Source: Dastarcus helophoroides
Lineage: Eukaryota; Arthropoda; Insecta; Coleoptera; Bothrideridae
Length of the DNA: 64,000 nt
Assembly: GCA_028583605.1 (NCBI GenBank)
Contig: CM053327.1
Location: forward strand, 12,759,629 to 12,823,628
Direction of reading: 5' to 3'
Of the stretch, positions 11,861 through 23,649 are shown piece after piece; the first letter of the stretch is position 1; every line of letters begins with the position of its first letter. Both the position numbers and the translations under genes were made by a program. The notes below the pieces were generated by a model. That model did no database searches. It was not told the DNA's origin and worked only from the letters and a program-made list of their open reading frames with translations.

Positions 11861-12630
11861 GTAAGAACTCATCTTTATCCCAGTATTGCTCCTGAAATTA
11901 AAGCGGAAATTGTCCGGATTAACGATATAGGTTACGAGTAATCGGCGGTTTATATCTTGCTAAGCTCTTCGGGTAGCGTGAGCCCTTTTGTCTCATTTGA
12001 CGCATTTACGAGCTATTGTTGGAATTAAGTAGTGTTGACTGTGAGTAAAAATCCTTGGAGCAATGATTTTGAATGAATCTTGAATTTTATCATACAAAAA
12101 CCAAGAATCCTTAGAAGAGGTTATTTAATTAAAACTGTTTTACGTATTTATATCCTCCTGCATAACTAAATAATCAGATTGGTTGCGAGTAAATGAAAAA
12201 AAAATTAAAATTTTCTAACCTTTGTTATTTTCTGAGCAGTGATTACTCAAAATAACTTATATAACAAGAAATATTAACGATTTTAATTTTAAAAAGTTGC
12301 TCCCAAAAAGATGCTGATAAAAGTCCTCGCAGAAATTTTCTGTAGAAATATTTATTTCCAAAAATATCAACTTTTTTAAAAGATTTAACTCAAAATTTCT
12401 TCTCTTTTTGCAACAATAGTGCTAAAACTTGATTTATTTTGTAGCTCTTTTCTTTGAAATTTTGACTTATTTTCAACACTTCTAATTTAAAGTGAACATT
12501 TATATTCATTACAAAAACCAAAATCATGTTTTTCTTAATTTTTTCCCAAAATTTCATAGAATTTTAGTTTTTCCCAACATTTTTAATTGTTCTCTAATTT
12601 TTAACCCCAAATTGTAAATTTTCTATTACA

Positions 12631-13260
12631 CAGTGTGTCCCACCGCAATCGATATCTGGCAAGTACCCAGTTATAGTATTTCCGGTTATACCAGAAGCTG
12701 ACACCAAGTTCGTTATTTTAAATGAGGCACCCTATATATTTTTACATTTTTGGATTTAATTTGATATTTTAAGGCTACTTTGGATAACAAACATTGTTCT
12801 TAGAATTTATAGTTTTCGATATAATTGGATTTTTATAAAAAATTTGACAGGTGCAAGGTCCCATGAAATTCTTTGTATCTTTTTTCAGAAATCAGATGAT
12901 AATTTTATATTTAGTACGTTTAGTAGAACACATACAAAGCTATTTTGCATAACCTTCATAAGTTCCTAAACATTTTACCGAGTGTTGAATTCATGTCTCA
13001 GCATTTTAATAAATTCAAACAGCGATAACTATGTTATTTTAAATAGAACACCCTATAATTTTTTAACTGGTTTTTATGTTGGTTTTAATTATCTTTTACT
13101 TGATATGAGCTTCCAAAGGGTTGCTGCTAAAACTTTTAGAAATAATTGCAATTTTTTACTTTTATTTTCCCATTTCATATTAAATGAACTCTTATCGGGT
13201 CGTATATCAGTGATGTTATGAGTAGAAATAATCTCTATTGACAATTAAACTGTCAGAAAA
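12631..13260. mobile_element. Decayed arm(s) of a long-TIR MITE-like repeat
   Basis: The phrase TTATTTTAAAT followed by (A/G)ACACCCTATA-like sequence occurs twice here (about 12713-12745 and 13033-13065). A similar phrase occurs in the element at 51.6-53.4 kb (TTATTTTAAATAGCAACCCC). The start ACACAGTGTGTCCCACCGC resembles a transposon terminus. Ends and orientation are unclear. Confidence 0.35.
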
Positions 13261-13820
13261 CCATTTGTCAATTTATTTATAGTTTATTTTATTGTGTGAG
13301 GTGAAACTAAAATAAAAACATGCCTGACAACCTTTTTTACTAATGAGAATTATTTGAAATTGGATATTTTTTTCTGACGATGTAACAAAGTGATAAATTT
13401 GAGGAGCTTATTAAAAAAATAACTTTCACAATTGTAAATTATGTTATAAAGAGTTAGAGTTTTGTTTGTGAAAAATACCACGAACAACGTTGTTACCATT
13501 TGTGAAGCATATTCTAATAATATTTTGCATTAATTTTAATTCATCAATACACTTAGGGACAACCTTCAAGCAAACTGTACTCAATTATTGACTATATAAT
13601 TCTAAAACTAAATTGAGGACTCATAACGCAAGATCTCAGAATATACAGAAGTGCCGAATATGAATCAGACCATTTAATGCTAAAATCGAAAATCAAGATT
13701 AATTACAAATTAAACAGTAAGGAAGAGGCGGAACAAAGTAACAGGGGCAATACCAAACCAATAATGTACAATTTAGAAAGCTTCCGTTAAGACTCTATAA
13801 AGTTTTTATACAACATAAGA

Positions 13821-14473
13821 TTGGCAAACAAATTAAAAAATATACAGAATCTTAAAGAAAATAATGCGGAAAACATTTACCTACAAGTAAAAGAATCTAT
13901 TCATCAAACTGCCAAAGAAACTCTAGGAATAAAAGGAACCAATAAAAAATCAAACCCAGAATGGTGGACAAATGAAATTGAGCAGAAAATAAAAGAGCTC
14001 TATCAAAAATGACTGAAAACACAAGATAATAAGGCAGGAAATGCTATACAAGGAGTAACAAGGAGGTAAAGACGATTGGAAAAGCAAAACAGGAGATATG
14101 GGACAAGAAGTGCGAGGAAGTTAATAGATACATGGGTGGCACAAAATTAAGCGAAGCCTGGAAAGTTATAAAACGACTCCGAACGAACAGATGAGAAAAG
14201 GGTAACATCCCCTTAATAGCCATTAATAAATGGAAAGAACATTATCAACACTTATTGACAGAAAATAGAAACGAATATAACGGAATAGTATATAAAGTAA
14301 AAAGCACGAATTGCCTAAATGTGATACCAATCACTACGAGAGAAACTAAAAAGAATGCCAATTACTTGAAAAACAATAAATCGTCAGGGTCTGGAGACAC
14401 TCCAATTGAACTGATGAAATATGGACCAAGTATTCTTTGGGAATTACTGACCACAATATTTAATAAAATATAG
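13821..14473 (+). pseudogene. LINE linker region before the reverse transcriptase
   Basis: Two open fragments (13821-14012 and 14255-14473) separated by stops. NPEWWTNEIEQKIKE and KNNKSSGSGDTPIELMKYG (family form NNKSPGxDxIPxELLK) are the conserved stretch just N-terminal to LINE reverse transcriptases. Confidence 0.75.
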
Positions 14474-14500
14474 CTCAATGAAGACGATATACCACAGGAT

Positions 14501-15250
14501 TTGAATATCTCTCTTATTAGTCCTATTTTTCAAAAAGAAGATAAACAAAATTGTAATAACTACAGAGGAATTAGTGTTACCAGTTTCATAGGAAGGTTTT
14601 ATGGCCGAATTCTAAAAAATAAAATTGAAGAAGACTTTATTAGCAAAGAGAAGAAAAGCGGCTTCAGAGGAGAAAGATCATGTATAGATAATATATTCTC
14701 GATAAGACAAATAATAGAAAAACGAATAGAGAGAAATTTGGAAACACATTCAGTATTTATTGATCTAAAGCAGGCTTACGACAATGTCCCATTAAGCAAA
14801 TTATTTAGCACTCTAGAAAAGAGTGGAATGAATCCGATATACAAAAGGAGTATATATAACATTTACAAAAATGGTCAAGCTAAAGTAAAAGTAGGTGGAG
14901 AAGTTTCCCTAGAATTTAAAATCACCAAAGAATGCTGCCTATCACCCACTTTATTTAAGATTTATATTCAAACTGTCTTAGAGAATTGGCAACAAAAATA
15001 TAGCGGGATGGGAAAAGAAATAGATAGTGAATGCTTATACACAGTCTTATTCGCAGATGATCAAGTCATAATTGCCAATGATGAAGATGTTTCTTATATG
15101 ATCAGGAAATTGGCAGAAGAATTTAATAAATGGGGCTTAAAGATGAATACACAAAAAACAGAGTATTTAACCATTGGAGCGCAATCATTGAACATCCAAG
15201 TAACAGACAGCGTCACCTTAAAGAGCTGTGAAAAATACAAATATTTATGA
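14501..15250 (+). pseudogene. LINE reverse transcriptase domain
   Basis: Polymerase motifs in order: NYRGISVTSF, FIDLKQAYDNVP (motif A), ECCLSPTLFKIYI (a changed version of the usual QGDGLSPLLF box) and VLFADDQVI (FADD catalytic box). The Cys-Cys in place of Gly-(Asp/Gly) in the third box and the flanking stops show decay. In intact relatives this enzyme copies element RNA at the nicked target. Confidence 0.85.
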
Positions 15251-15474
15251 AGCATTATTAGTAAAAATGGAGATTGTGAAGAAGATATAAGAGAACGCGT
15301 AAACTTAGGTAGAAATGTTATTCGAACTTTAAATTCTTTGTTATGGTCCAATAACATTGGATTAAAGACGAAAATTAATATGTATATAAAGCTATAGCGG
15401 AACCTATGACTATATATGGATTAGAATGCTGAACAATTAATGAAAGAAATAGGAGAAAAATTGAAGCAACCAAA

Positions 15475-15723
15475 ATGGATTTCCTAAGAAGAGCCCTAAG
15501 AGTATCTCGCTTGGAACACGTTAGAAATGAAAAAATAAAAGAAAGAGCATATATAAAAGAAACAATTACACAAGTAATCGAGAAGAAACAATTTTCATGG
15601 TATGGACATATGATGAGAGTGAATGAAGAAAGTATTCCGAAACGAGTATTCAGTTATATACCCAACAGAAGGAAAAGAGGAAGACCTTGAGCCAAATGGA
15701 TACGACAAATCAAGGAAAACATG
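15475..15723 (+). pseudogene. LINE polyprotein C-terminal segment, interrupted
   Basis: MDFLRRALRVSRLEHVRNE, then WYGHMMRV and KRGRP, is the conserved tail of these elements. A TGA at 15688-15690 breaks the frame, which then continues (KWIRQIKENM) to 15723, where the nested element begins. Confidence 0.75.
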
Positions 15724-16289
15724 CTGAGATAATAAGCCTTGTATATACGAATATATACAAGTTTATTACGATGCAATTGAAATCTAATTTCATTAGAATC
15801 TAATGAAAATTAGACTGCAATTGCAAAGTTCACGTAGGTGAGGCAAAGCTTGCATCACGGGTTGCATCGCAACATCCATAGATGCAAACGTCCTCGGCGT
15901 GACTTTACTTTCATCTAGTTTTGACAAATGACCAATTAAATGTTCTGTAATTAAACAGTTAAACGTGCTTAAAATTGAAAATATGTACAACCGCAACCAT
16001 AGACTAGTCTATGGTTGCGGTTGTACATATTTTCAATTTTAAGCACGTTTAACTGTTTAATTACAGAACATTTAATTGGTCATTTGTCAAAACTAGATGA
16101 AAGTAACGTCACGCCGAGGACGTTTGCATCTATGGATGTTGCGATGCAACCCGTGATGCAAGCTTTGCCTCACCTACGTGAACTTTGCAATTGCAGTCTA
16201 ATTTTCATTAGATTCTAATGAAATTAGATTTCAATTGCATCGTAATAAACTTGTATATATTCGTATATACAAGGCTTATTATCTCAGCA
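15722..16289. repeat. Near-perfect 568-bp palindrome (two 284-bp arms)
   Basis: The arms 15722-16005 and 16006-16289 are reverse complements around an ACTAGT centre at 16003-16008. The only difference I find is one base near 15908/16103. Identical 67-codon open frames on opposite strands (15793-15996 minus, 16015-16218 plus) are a by-product and are not called as genes. Confidence 0.9.
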
Positions 16290-16558
16290 GAGAGTAATGC
16301 TTCAATTAGCATGTAGCGAGAATGTTTGCGTAATAAACAGTTAAAAGTCAGTTACAAGTCACCCGATGGAGGTTTGCTCTCTTGGGTACTTATACGACTG
16401 ACTAACGGCTTTAAATTGGAAGTGTGTACAACCACCGTACCATGCTGACGAGGCCAAGGAAGGCCGAAACTAGTCTATGGTTGCGGTTGTACATATTTTC
16501 AATTTTAAGCACGTTTAACTGTTTAATTACAAAACATTTAATTGGTCATTTGTCAAAA
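15724..16558. mobile_element. Nested 835-bp element, family B copy 1, containing a giant palindrome
   Basis: Inserted in the LINE tail and flanked by 13-bp direct repeats (CAAGGAAAACATG at 15711-15723 and 16559-16571). The right end (16470-16558) is a further copy of the palindrome's inner arm, carrying CTATGGTTGCGGTTGTACAT. The segment 16440-16470 adds GAGGCCAAGGAAGGCCGAAA, shared with a relative at 44.1-44.6 kb. There is no transposase gene, so this is a non-autonomous inverted-repeat element. Confidence 0.75.
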
Positions 16559-16664
16559 CAAGGAAAACATGGAAAAAAATCTAACACAAGACTATGCACT
16601 AAATAAAAAAAGATGGAAACTGAGATGCGAGATGCAGCAGGAGCTGTACGATCCTCACTTATAA
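16559..16664 (+). pseudogene. LINE polyprotein C-terminal segment, continuation after the insertion
   Basis: It opens with a repeat of the 13 bases found at 15711-15723. It then continues in the same reading frame for 31 codons (KNLTQDYALNKKRW ... DPHL) to TAA at 16662-16664, followed by an A-run. Confidence 0.75.
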
Positions 16665-17726
16665 AAAAAAGTTTTAAAGACTTCATAAAGGGTTGAAGCT
16701 TCGTTCGAGAAAGAAATATGTCGCATAATATGTTGTCATTAATTATATTTTAAAAAATTAACCTTAACCACTTGTGAAAGTGTAACAATCATTTAATGTT
16801 TCGTGCGTGAAAAACATCATGATCAATTTTACCCTGGTTTAAGAGATACATGTAATAGAATTTTAGCTTCTTTCTGTCAAAATTCAGAAATAGCATAACA
16901 GCAGAGGCATACAACAAAGAACTTTTCTCTTTCTTCTTTAAACTAAACACGTTTCATTTTACAAGATAAACACAATCAAATCTAACAACAATAAAACTCC
17001 TAACATCATTCAACCAGACCTACATTTACGAGATGAAAACTGGTCGTCAGTTAACAGTCGAAATTGTTTTTGTTTGCGACCCTTTTCCGGGGCACACATA
17101 TAAAATGTGTTTACGGGCGAAACAACCGCAAATAAAATGAGTCGGGTCAAGGCTCGACCCAAATTTCCACTTTTCGGTCGTAAAATTTGGAATCTCAAGC
17201 GGAATATTATTTTGCTGGAAATGTTAAAGCTTCGATAGGATATAATTTCAAAAGAGTGTGGCACGAATTTCCACTTTTTTTTTTGTCGTAAAATGTTCAA
17301 GCTGCAATGAAATGTTCTTTTGCGAGACTAGGGCACAGTTGCGAGAGCGAGGGCTGAAGGATATTTGGGAGAAACTGGCACAAATATTTGATTAGTTTGT
17401 TTCTGTTTCCAGCTTAAACAGCGAATATTTAAAGGAATTCGGTTTTTTGTTCCCTTTCGAGACCTAGATTCGTTTAATTTCATATGTTTAGACAAAGCTG
17501 TAAATTAAATTGTGGACCACTTTACCATTAATATTCTTATTTGAAAGGTATCATGAAAAATTTAATTTACATTTATTAGCAATATTATAATGAATGGAGG
17601 CTTTCTTTAAACAATTTAAACTTTATCTAGGATCCTATATTGTATATTGAGCTGGGAGAAAAATGTTACAAATGAATAATTGAAGCTTATTTCAGAAAAT
17701 TACGTAGAACTCAAGTTGCTTCTGAT
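16665..17726. other. AT-rich intron spacer
   Basis: No gene or clear repeat is seen. A minus-strand open frame at 17010-17300 has no recognisable motifs. Confidence 0.45.
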
Positions 17727-18183
17727 CACGATAGACCTATACCGGTATGTCGAAGCCCATTTTGTAACGTAGTACTCGATGCAAAAGCCCCGATGTATAC
17801 ATTATACCGTGCTTTCCGAAGTAATGAAGAAATTCTATAAAACCGCGAACAAATATATTTCAAAAAAATGCTCGATCGAGTTTTATTTCTAAATTGCCAC
17901 TTAAACATGTATTTTTCAACACCCCACTCCTTCACTCCTAAGAGTTTTAAAAATTCAAATAGCAAAGTTACCCTTACGATGCCCGGATTAATAGATCTTT
18001 TTATACTGAATGCAACGAAAACAAATTTTTTTAAATCGGTTGATAAATAACGGAGATATTTGCCAAAATGTTAGCATATTAGCAATGTTCTGCATCGCAT
18101 ATTTGCTTCGCAGTTAACGTCAACCTGCGCGGATGGGACGAGTTTGCATCAAAAACTCAGCATATCGGTATAAGTCTGTCGTG
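17727..18183. mobile_element. MITE-like element with ~23-bp terminal inverted repeats
   Basis: The left end CACGATAGACCTATACCGG matches the right end read in reverse, CACGACAGACTTATACCGA. A second matching block, GATGCAAA, lies inside both ends. Length is about 457 bp with no coding potential. A target duplication is not obvious. Confidence 0.65.
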
Positions 18184-18239
18184 GTTTTAATGAATTAATT
18201 TAAAAAATGATAAATTTCAATTCTTTATGATTTCAGGAA

Positions 18240-20850
18240 CACTGAAGCTTTATTGTGGTGGGAGTTGACGCTTCTTGTTAATGGCATGTGAAATTGAAGT
18301 CGCATTATCAAATTACCGAAGCTTCAGTTGTTAAAACTGTAACAATTGTAAAGATTATTATAGAAAATTAAATCTTTATTTTGGTAAAATATTTAGAAAT
18401 TTTGGAGGCTGATTTGTGGAAAATATTCCATTCAATTAAAGCTTCATTTATGTAAAATATTTGAAAGAATTGGAGCTTTATTGGTAGAAGACATTCTAAA
18501 GAATTGAAGCTTAATTTGTGAAAAATATTTCAAAGAGCTGATATTCCAGAGTTGTAAAAATTTGTATAAAAAATATTCGCTTTAATTAGGGTAAGATATC
18601 CACAAGAATAGAAGCTTCATCTTTGGCCAATATCTTTTGAATGAAATAGAACTGAATTGAAACTTTATTTGTGGAAAAAAGTACAAAGAAGCTTTAATTA
18701 TGAAACAATATAGAAGCTTAAGTTGTAAAATCGTCAACTACGTTTTCATTTGAGTAGAACATGTTTAAGAATGTATGCATTATTTCTCGAGATATTGCAG
18801 ACAATTATTTATAAAATATAACAATAAACTGAATCTCCAATTGTGAAGATTCCAAGAAGAATCTGAAGCTTTTTTTGGTAAACTATTTTAAAGAATTATT
18901 CCAGTGAATTAAAATTTCATTTGTTGACAACATGAAGCTGCGATCGTTAAGATTGCCACAGGGAATCGGACTTTCATTTTGGTCAAATATTCCCAAGAGA
19001 AGAGGAGAATATTCAGTTTCATTTAGGGAAATAATTCGCAAAATTCATTTATTAAGTGTTAAGATTATCACACGAAATGAAAACTTTTTTTGGGTAAAAT
19101 GTTCTAAAAAATTGAAGCGACATTTGTGGGAAATATCTCAATAGTTTTGGTTTTCTTTAAAATATTTCGCAGAACCAAAGCTTTAAATCAGATAATAGAT
19201 TAGCCCAAAAAAATTGAAACTTTATTTGTACGTTTTAAACAACTAAAATAAAAGTTGAAAATTCATTTCAAAAAAATATTTCAAAGAATAGATTTGTTAT
19301 TAGTAAAAAATATTCCAGTGAACTATAAATTGAAAAAAAAATATCGAATTACTGAAGTTTCCGTTGTGAAAACTGTCACAAGTAATAGAAGTTTCAATTA
19401 TAAAAAATATCCATTTCGGTAAAATATTCTCAGAAGTTAAAGTCTTATTTGTGAAGAATATTTTACTAAATTAAAGCCTCATTTGTCGAAAATATTTTGC
19501 CAAACTTGGGCTTCAGTGGTGAAAACTCGAACAAGAAAATAAAGCTTTACTTCGGTAGTGCAAAATATTTTACTAAGCTGATCTTTAATTTTAGACAATA
19601 TTGCGCAAACCAAAGTTTTAATTTAGTAGATTAGCTTTATTCGTAAATTTCAAAGAACTAAAGCTACAATTATAAAAATTAAAGACTTAGTTAAATAAAA
19701 CATCTCCAAGCATTATTGGTACAACAAGTCCAGTGAATATAATCTTCAGTTGTGGAATATTTATCGAATTACTTAAATTTGGGTTATGAAGACTTCCACA
19801 AGTAATAGAAAAATCAATTTTAAAGATAGTTACAAAAAATTAAACATTTAATTTGATAAAATAATCCCAGTAATTGAAGTCGCATTTGTGAATAATATCG
19901 CATTATTCAAGCTTCATTTGCAAAAATTGCTTTGCTTTAATTGTTAAAATTTTCGTAAAAAATCGATGCTTCATTTGGGAAAAGTATTGGAAAGTATTAA
20001 GGCAACATTTGTAGAAAATATATGTAAGCAAAAGTTATGTTTGTGGATAATATTTTGCAGAATTGTATCCTTACCTGCGAAGATTGTCAGAAAAATCGAA
20101 GTTTTATTTTTACATTTGAAGACATAATTTTGGTGAAACAGACTGGTGCTTGGTTATCTTTAAAAATCAAAATACAAATCGTGTCCCCTGAAACCAAGAA
20201 AGATTAAAAAACAAAACAAAGGTTACTCTAACGCGTTTTAGGGGACAAGATTGGTATTTCAATTTTTTCCATTTAAAAAAACCAAAGGTTGGATTATAAA
20301 CTATAAAGATATACTTGAGTAAAGCATCCCAAACAATAAAAGCCTTATTTGCAAAAAAATGGTCCAGTAGACCGAGTCTTTAGTTGTGGAAAAATTTTTC
20401 GAATTAAATAAACATGAGTTCTCATAGCTAATTAAATCTTAAATTGTAAATATTGGCACAAAAAATTAAACCATTAGTAAAGAATATTGTTTTAAATTGA
20501 AACACTTTTTTTGGGTAAATATTTTGCAAAATTTAACTTTCAATTATTGTGAATATTGTGACAAGAAACTGATGCTGGGGATAAAAAATCTGCAAGAATT
20601 TGTGGAAAAGAGTCCACTAAGTTAAACTTTTGCTTTTAGTTAGTATTTAACACAATCAAAGATTAAGTTGATTAGATGTCATAAAATATGAAGCATTATT
20701 GTTGTATCCAAAGAATTAAAGCTTGAAATAAAGTTGGAGATTCATCTGAATAAAACATGCTACAAAATATTTTGTTATTGAGAATTGAATGTTTATGTTG
20801 GTAAAATTTTCTCAAGAATTAAAGTCTTATTAATAGATTTTATTCCATCT
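18240..20850. repeat. Decayed ~35-bp tandem repeat field
   Basis: About 2.6 kb of imperfect repeats of a unit like GAATTGAAGCTTCATTTGTG followed by AAAATATTCC. The blocks GAAGCTT and AAATATT recur every ~34-36 bases, clearest at 18420-18540. Divergence is high, so it is an old array. A Penelope-like fragment interrupts it near 20138-20275. Confidence 0.7.
20138..20275. repeat. Interspersed inverted repeat family C, copy 1
   Basis: It starts CAGACTGGTGCTTGGTTATC and contains GTCCCCTGAAACCAAGAAAG. It then shows the inverted partner TTTTAGGGGACAAGATTGG, so it folds on itself. Related sequence recurs at 27411-27465, 45853-46030 and 53660-53880. Confidence 0.6.
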
Positions 20851-21660
20851 GTTTTTTTTTTTGTAAGTTTAATCCACTCGCAAAGGACCACCCCATTATG
20901 CCTTCAAAGCACTGCGAATAGGATGCGGAAACAAGAATAGATGGCGATGAACCGCCTACTTAAACAAGCATAGTTTGTAATTTCTGGGAAAAATTCCTTT
21001 CGGTAACGAGTTCCATATCTTGGAAGTTCTATAGAGAGAATCAGTCAAACTCACGTCATCAATTAGACGAATCGCTATTCTTTGAATTGAATCCAAAAGA
21101 GCTAAAGTATGCTTTGGGGCTGAACTCTAAACATAAGAACAGTATTCTAGTGTTGGCCTAATTTAACCTTTGTATAGTGTGAATAGCTGATGGGATGTGA
21201 AGTACTTTTAATCCCTAAAAAGAAAGCCTAGCTTCTGAGAGGCGGACTTGGTAGTGGTGTGCACATGATCGTCCCAAGAAAAGTTAGTGCTTGCATGCAC
21301 TCCTAGATTGGACACATTAGATCTCATGGGGAAGATTTTATCCTCTATGATTATATTTGTTGGATTATCCCTTGATGTTTTCTTAGACAAAGAGCGGCCT
21401 GAGTTTTTGAAGCATTGAAGTCGACCATATTTTTTTACCCCATTCCAGAATAATTTAGGGTTCCCGATTAATTATCTGTATGTGCGGTTTCCTTAGTTAA
21501 TTTGAAGCAGCGACAGATAATGGTTTGTCGGGGAAAAAAAATGACACCAAGCTACTATCATCTGCGTATCTGTATATAGGATTGAAAGTTGAAGCTAAGA
21601 AATCGTTTATGTGTAACAGAAACAGAGTATTAGACAGGACAGGCACATAAGGCACCTTAA
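20851..21660 (-). mobile_element. LINE family D (Jockey/CR1/R1-like) 3' fragment, copy 1
   Basis: Minus strand, from the polymerase YADD box (codons at 21556-21567) through the thumb and C-terminal region to a poly(T) tract (poly(A) on the minus strand) at about 20850-20864. Sequence such as NFSWDDHVHTTTKSASQKLGFLFR matches the conserved C-terminal part seen in the copies at 30.3-31.3 and 56.7-58.4 kb. It is 5'-truncated and broken by stops. Confidence 0.8.
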
Positions 21661-21828
21661 TCAACTAATTATATTTTTTTGATTTTTTTCCATCGGACTT
21701 CAAATAAACAAGTTACAGCTAATTTTAAAAAATAAAGATTTTCATATTCTTCTAAATAAAACTATGACGAATTGAAATTCAATTGTTTTCTCGGCAAAAT
21801 AATATTAGGCATTAAATTCTGTACTACT

Positions 21829-22152
21829 CTACCCATTTAAGCTTTCTTGTATCTCTAATGGTTTACGAGATCCCTGTAGTGGAAATGAAATTTGGTTTAA
21901 TCTGTATAGTAACACACATGGGGTAGACCACGAAAAGGTATTTATATAAAGGATACAGAGAGAATTGAGTTTATTAAAAATATGCATTATACTTAATAAT
22001 TTCTTGACATTCAAGTTTAGTAATTGGGTTATCACGAAACCTAGTTTTTTGAATTCGAGCTGAATAAGATATTTTTTACAACAGTGAACGCTGTCCACTA
22101 GATATATTTCTACATTATTTAATTTAATCACCCCCAAACGCTCGTTTATCAC
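21829..22152 (-). pseudogene. Fragment of another LINE polymerase C-terminal region
   Basis: 107 open codons. LVDSVH, LEFKKLGFVITQ and the spacing to YRLNQI follow the pattern of the post-polymerase region of Jockey/R1-like LINEs, in which a KLGF-type block is followed by a leucine-rich stretch. Much is degenerate, and the family D LINE differs from it. Confidence 0.4.
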
Positions 22153-23649
22153 AACTCAGCAAAAAGGCGAGCTCTTCGTTGAAAATTCTCAAGTCAAAGA
22201 GGATATCTCCCTAATACCTGGCAATAACCGCCTTTTGCTTTGTACACTCATCAGAATTTCATATTTAATCGAGTCTTTTGCTCTTACGAAGTTCTTTTAT
22301 GATTTATCTTACTGCAAACCGAATATCTCTTAGAGTAAATAATCTCTAAGAGTTGCGAAGGTGGCTAATAATTCGAATGAGAGAGGCATCTATCTGAATA
22401 TAAAGGGAAATTGAACTTGCTTCCGATAATCCCGATTTATTATCTCGCAGACTCACTCGAGTAGGTGGATATTGATTTCGTCGAGAAATGACGGCTGTCA
22501 GACGTGGGATATTAAGGGTTGAAAAAATTGACGAGAAACCAATGAGTGGAAAGGAAATTATATTTCTTTAAGCTAACTTTGCGACGACTTATGAAAAAAT
22601 ATATTTTTAGCTCTGTGAAAATACATAAAAATTAACGAGAAATGACGAAACAATTTGTCCAGAAAATTCGTGAAGTTTTTCCGAAGAATTGTAATGTTCT
22701 TTCCAAGTAAATTTTATCGTAAATTTTTTAAGCCTCACGGTTTTATCCACTCTACAATTGCTTTTATTTATTTAAAACATCTGTTATACACAATATATGC
22801 CTACATATTTCCAAAGTGCTGCTGCCAACTCTTTCGTTTTCAGATATCTGCATACATTTTCAGAATTTATTTTATTTCTTGGAATTGGGATAGTGAATTC
22901 AAACAAAATGTTTAGAAAAATTTCCTAAATAGATCATTAGTATGTCAAAAGTATAATTTTCCTGTTGTTTTTCTCTCGGTTTACTATTAATATGTCTATA
23001 AAAGTATTAATTCCCCGTAAGAAACATCTTCATATTTAAACTAACATTACTTGCAAATAATTTCATAAGATGCCTTTGAGTTTTCTGATTCGACGTATAT
23101 CTGCCAAGGTTCAAGAGTTTCCTTGTATTTTAGGAAAATGTCCCGCATACTTTAAAGTAATTAATTCTGACAAAGTTTTTCAGTTTGAGATTTAGGTAAT
23201 CTGCAATAGTTTTGTGGGCAAATATTTTTAGAAAATTGATGAAAATCGATTTTGCTATCATCGAAGTTATTAGTTATGCTGTTTAGATTTATTGTGCGAA
23301 AAAGAAGAATTGCTGGCCTCACATTATCCATAATTATTTACTGGTTGTCTAGCGCGGCAGCTAATAAATGAGAGAGCTGCCATTAGGACGTGTCGGAGGC
23401 TGGACTGGTGTGAGTGATGGCGGCAAAATAGCGGGATTATGAGGATATCGATTTTGCAGACGACAAATTTTCAAGCGGATATTACCTTCGGAACCAATAA
23501 CCGGTCATTTGCTTCCATCGTTAGCCTGACTAATTCATTCGTCAGACACTAATTAAAAGGAATTTTGTTCTATATATACATATATAACGACGTATCATAA
23601 ACATTTTCGTGGCTGCATCTGGTCAGTAATATTTCTTGATGCAGATATA
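22153..23649. other. Intron spacer with two less AT-rich islands
   Basis: No gene is seen. The islands at about 22430-22530 and 23340-23470 are richer in G+C than their surroundings and look non-repetitive, so they may be conserved non-coding DNA of the large intron; this is speculative. Confidence 0.3.

Larger units (their letters stand above)
13600..16664 (+). mobile_element. Non-LTR retrotransposon (LINE, endonuclease-RT type), degenerate, with nested insertion
   Basis: Plus-strand pieces of one polyprotein. The end of an AP endonuclease (RIYRSAEYESDHLML near 13650, with the SDH motif) is followed by a linker (13821-14473), the reverse transcriptase (14501-15250) and the C-terminal tail (15475-15723). 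The tail is interrupted by an 835-bp insertion and resumes in the same frame at 16572, ending at TAA 16662-16664. The tail pattern (RRALRVSRLEHVRNE, WYGHMMRV, RGRP) resembles RTE-like elements of insects; clade assignment is tentative. Several stops (for example TGA 15688-15690) make it dead. The N-terminal endonuclease is missing. Confidence 0.85.

Noticed and set aside
11576..11872. Open frames on both strands in the GC-rich exon
   Set aside because: Long frames are expected by chance in GC-rich DNA. Neither continues in phase into the next exon.
15793..16218. Two identical 67-codon open frames on opposite strands
   Set aside because: They are the same sequence seen on both arms of the palindrome. 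They have no motifs or splice context.
18240..20850. CRISPR-like array
   Set aside because: This is a eukaryotic tandem repeat with no conserved direct repeat, no unique spacers and no cas genes.
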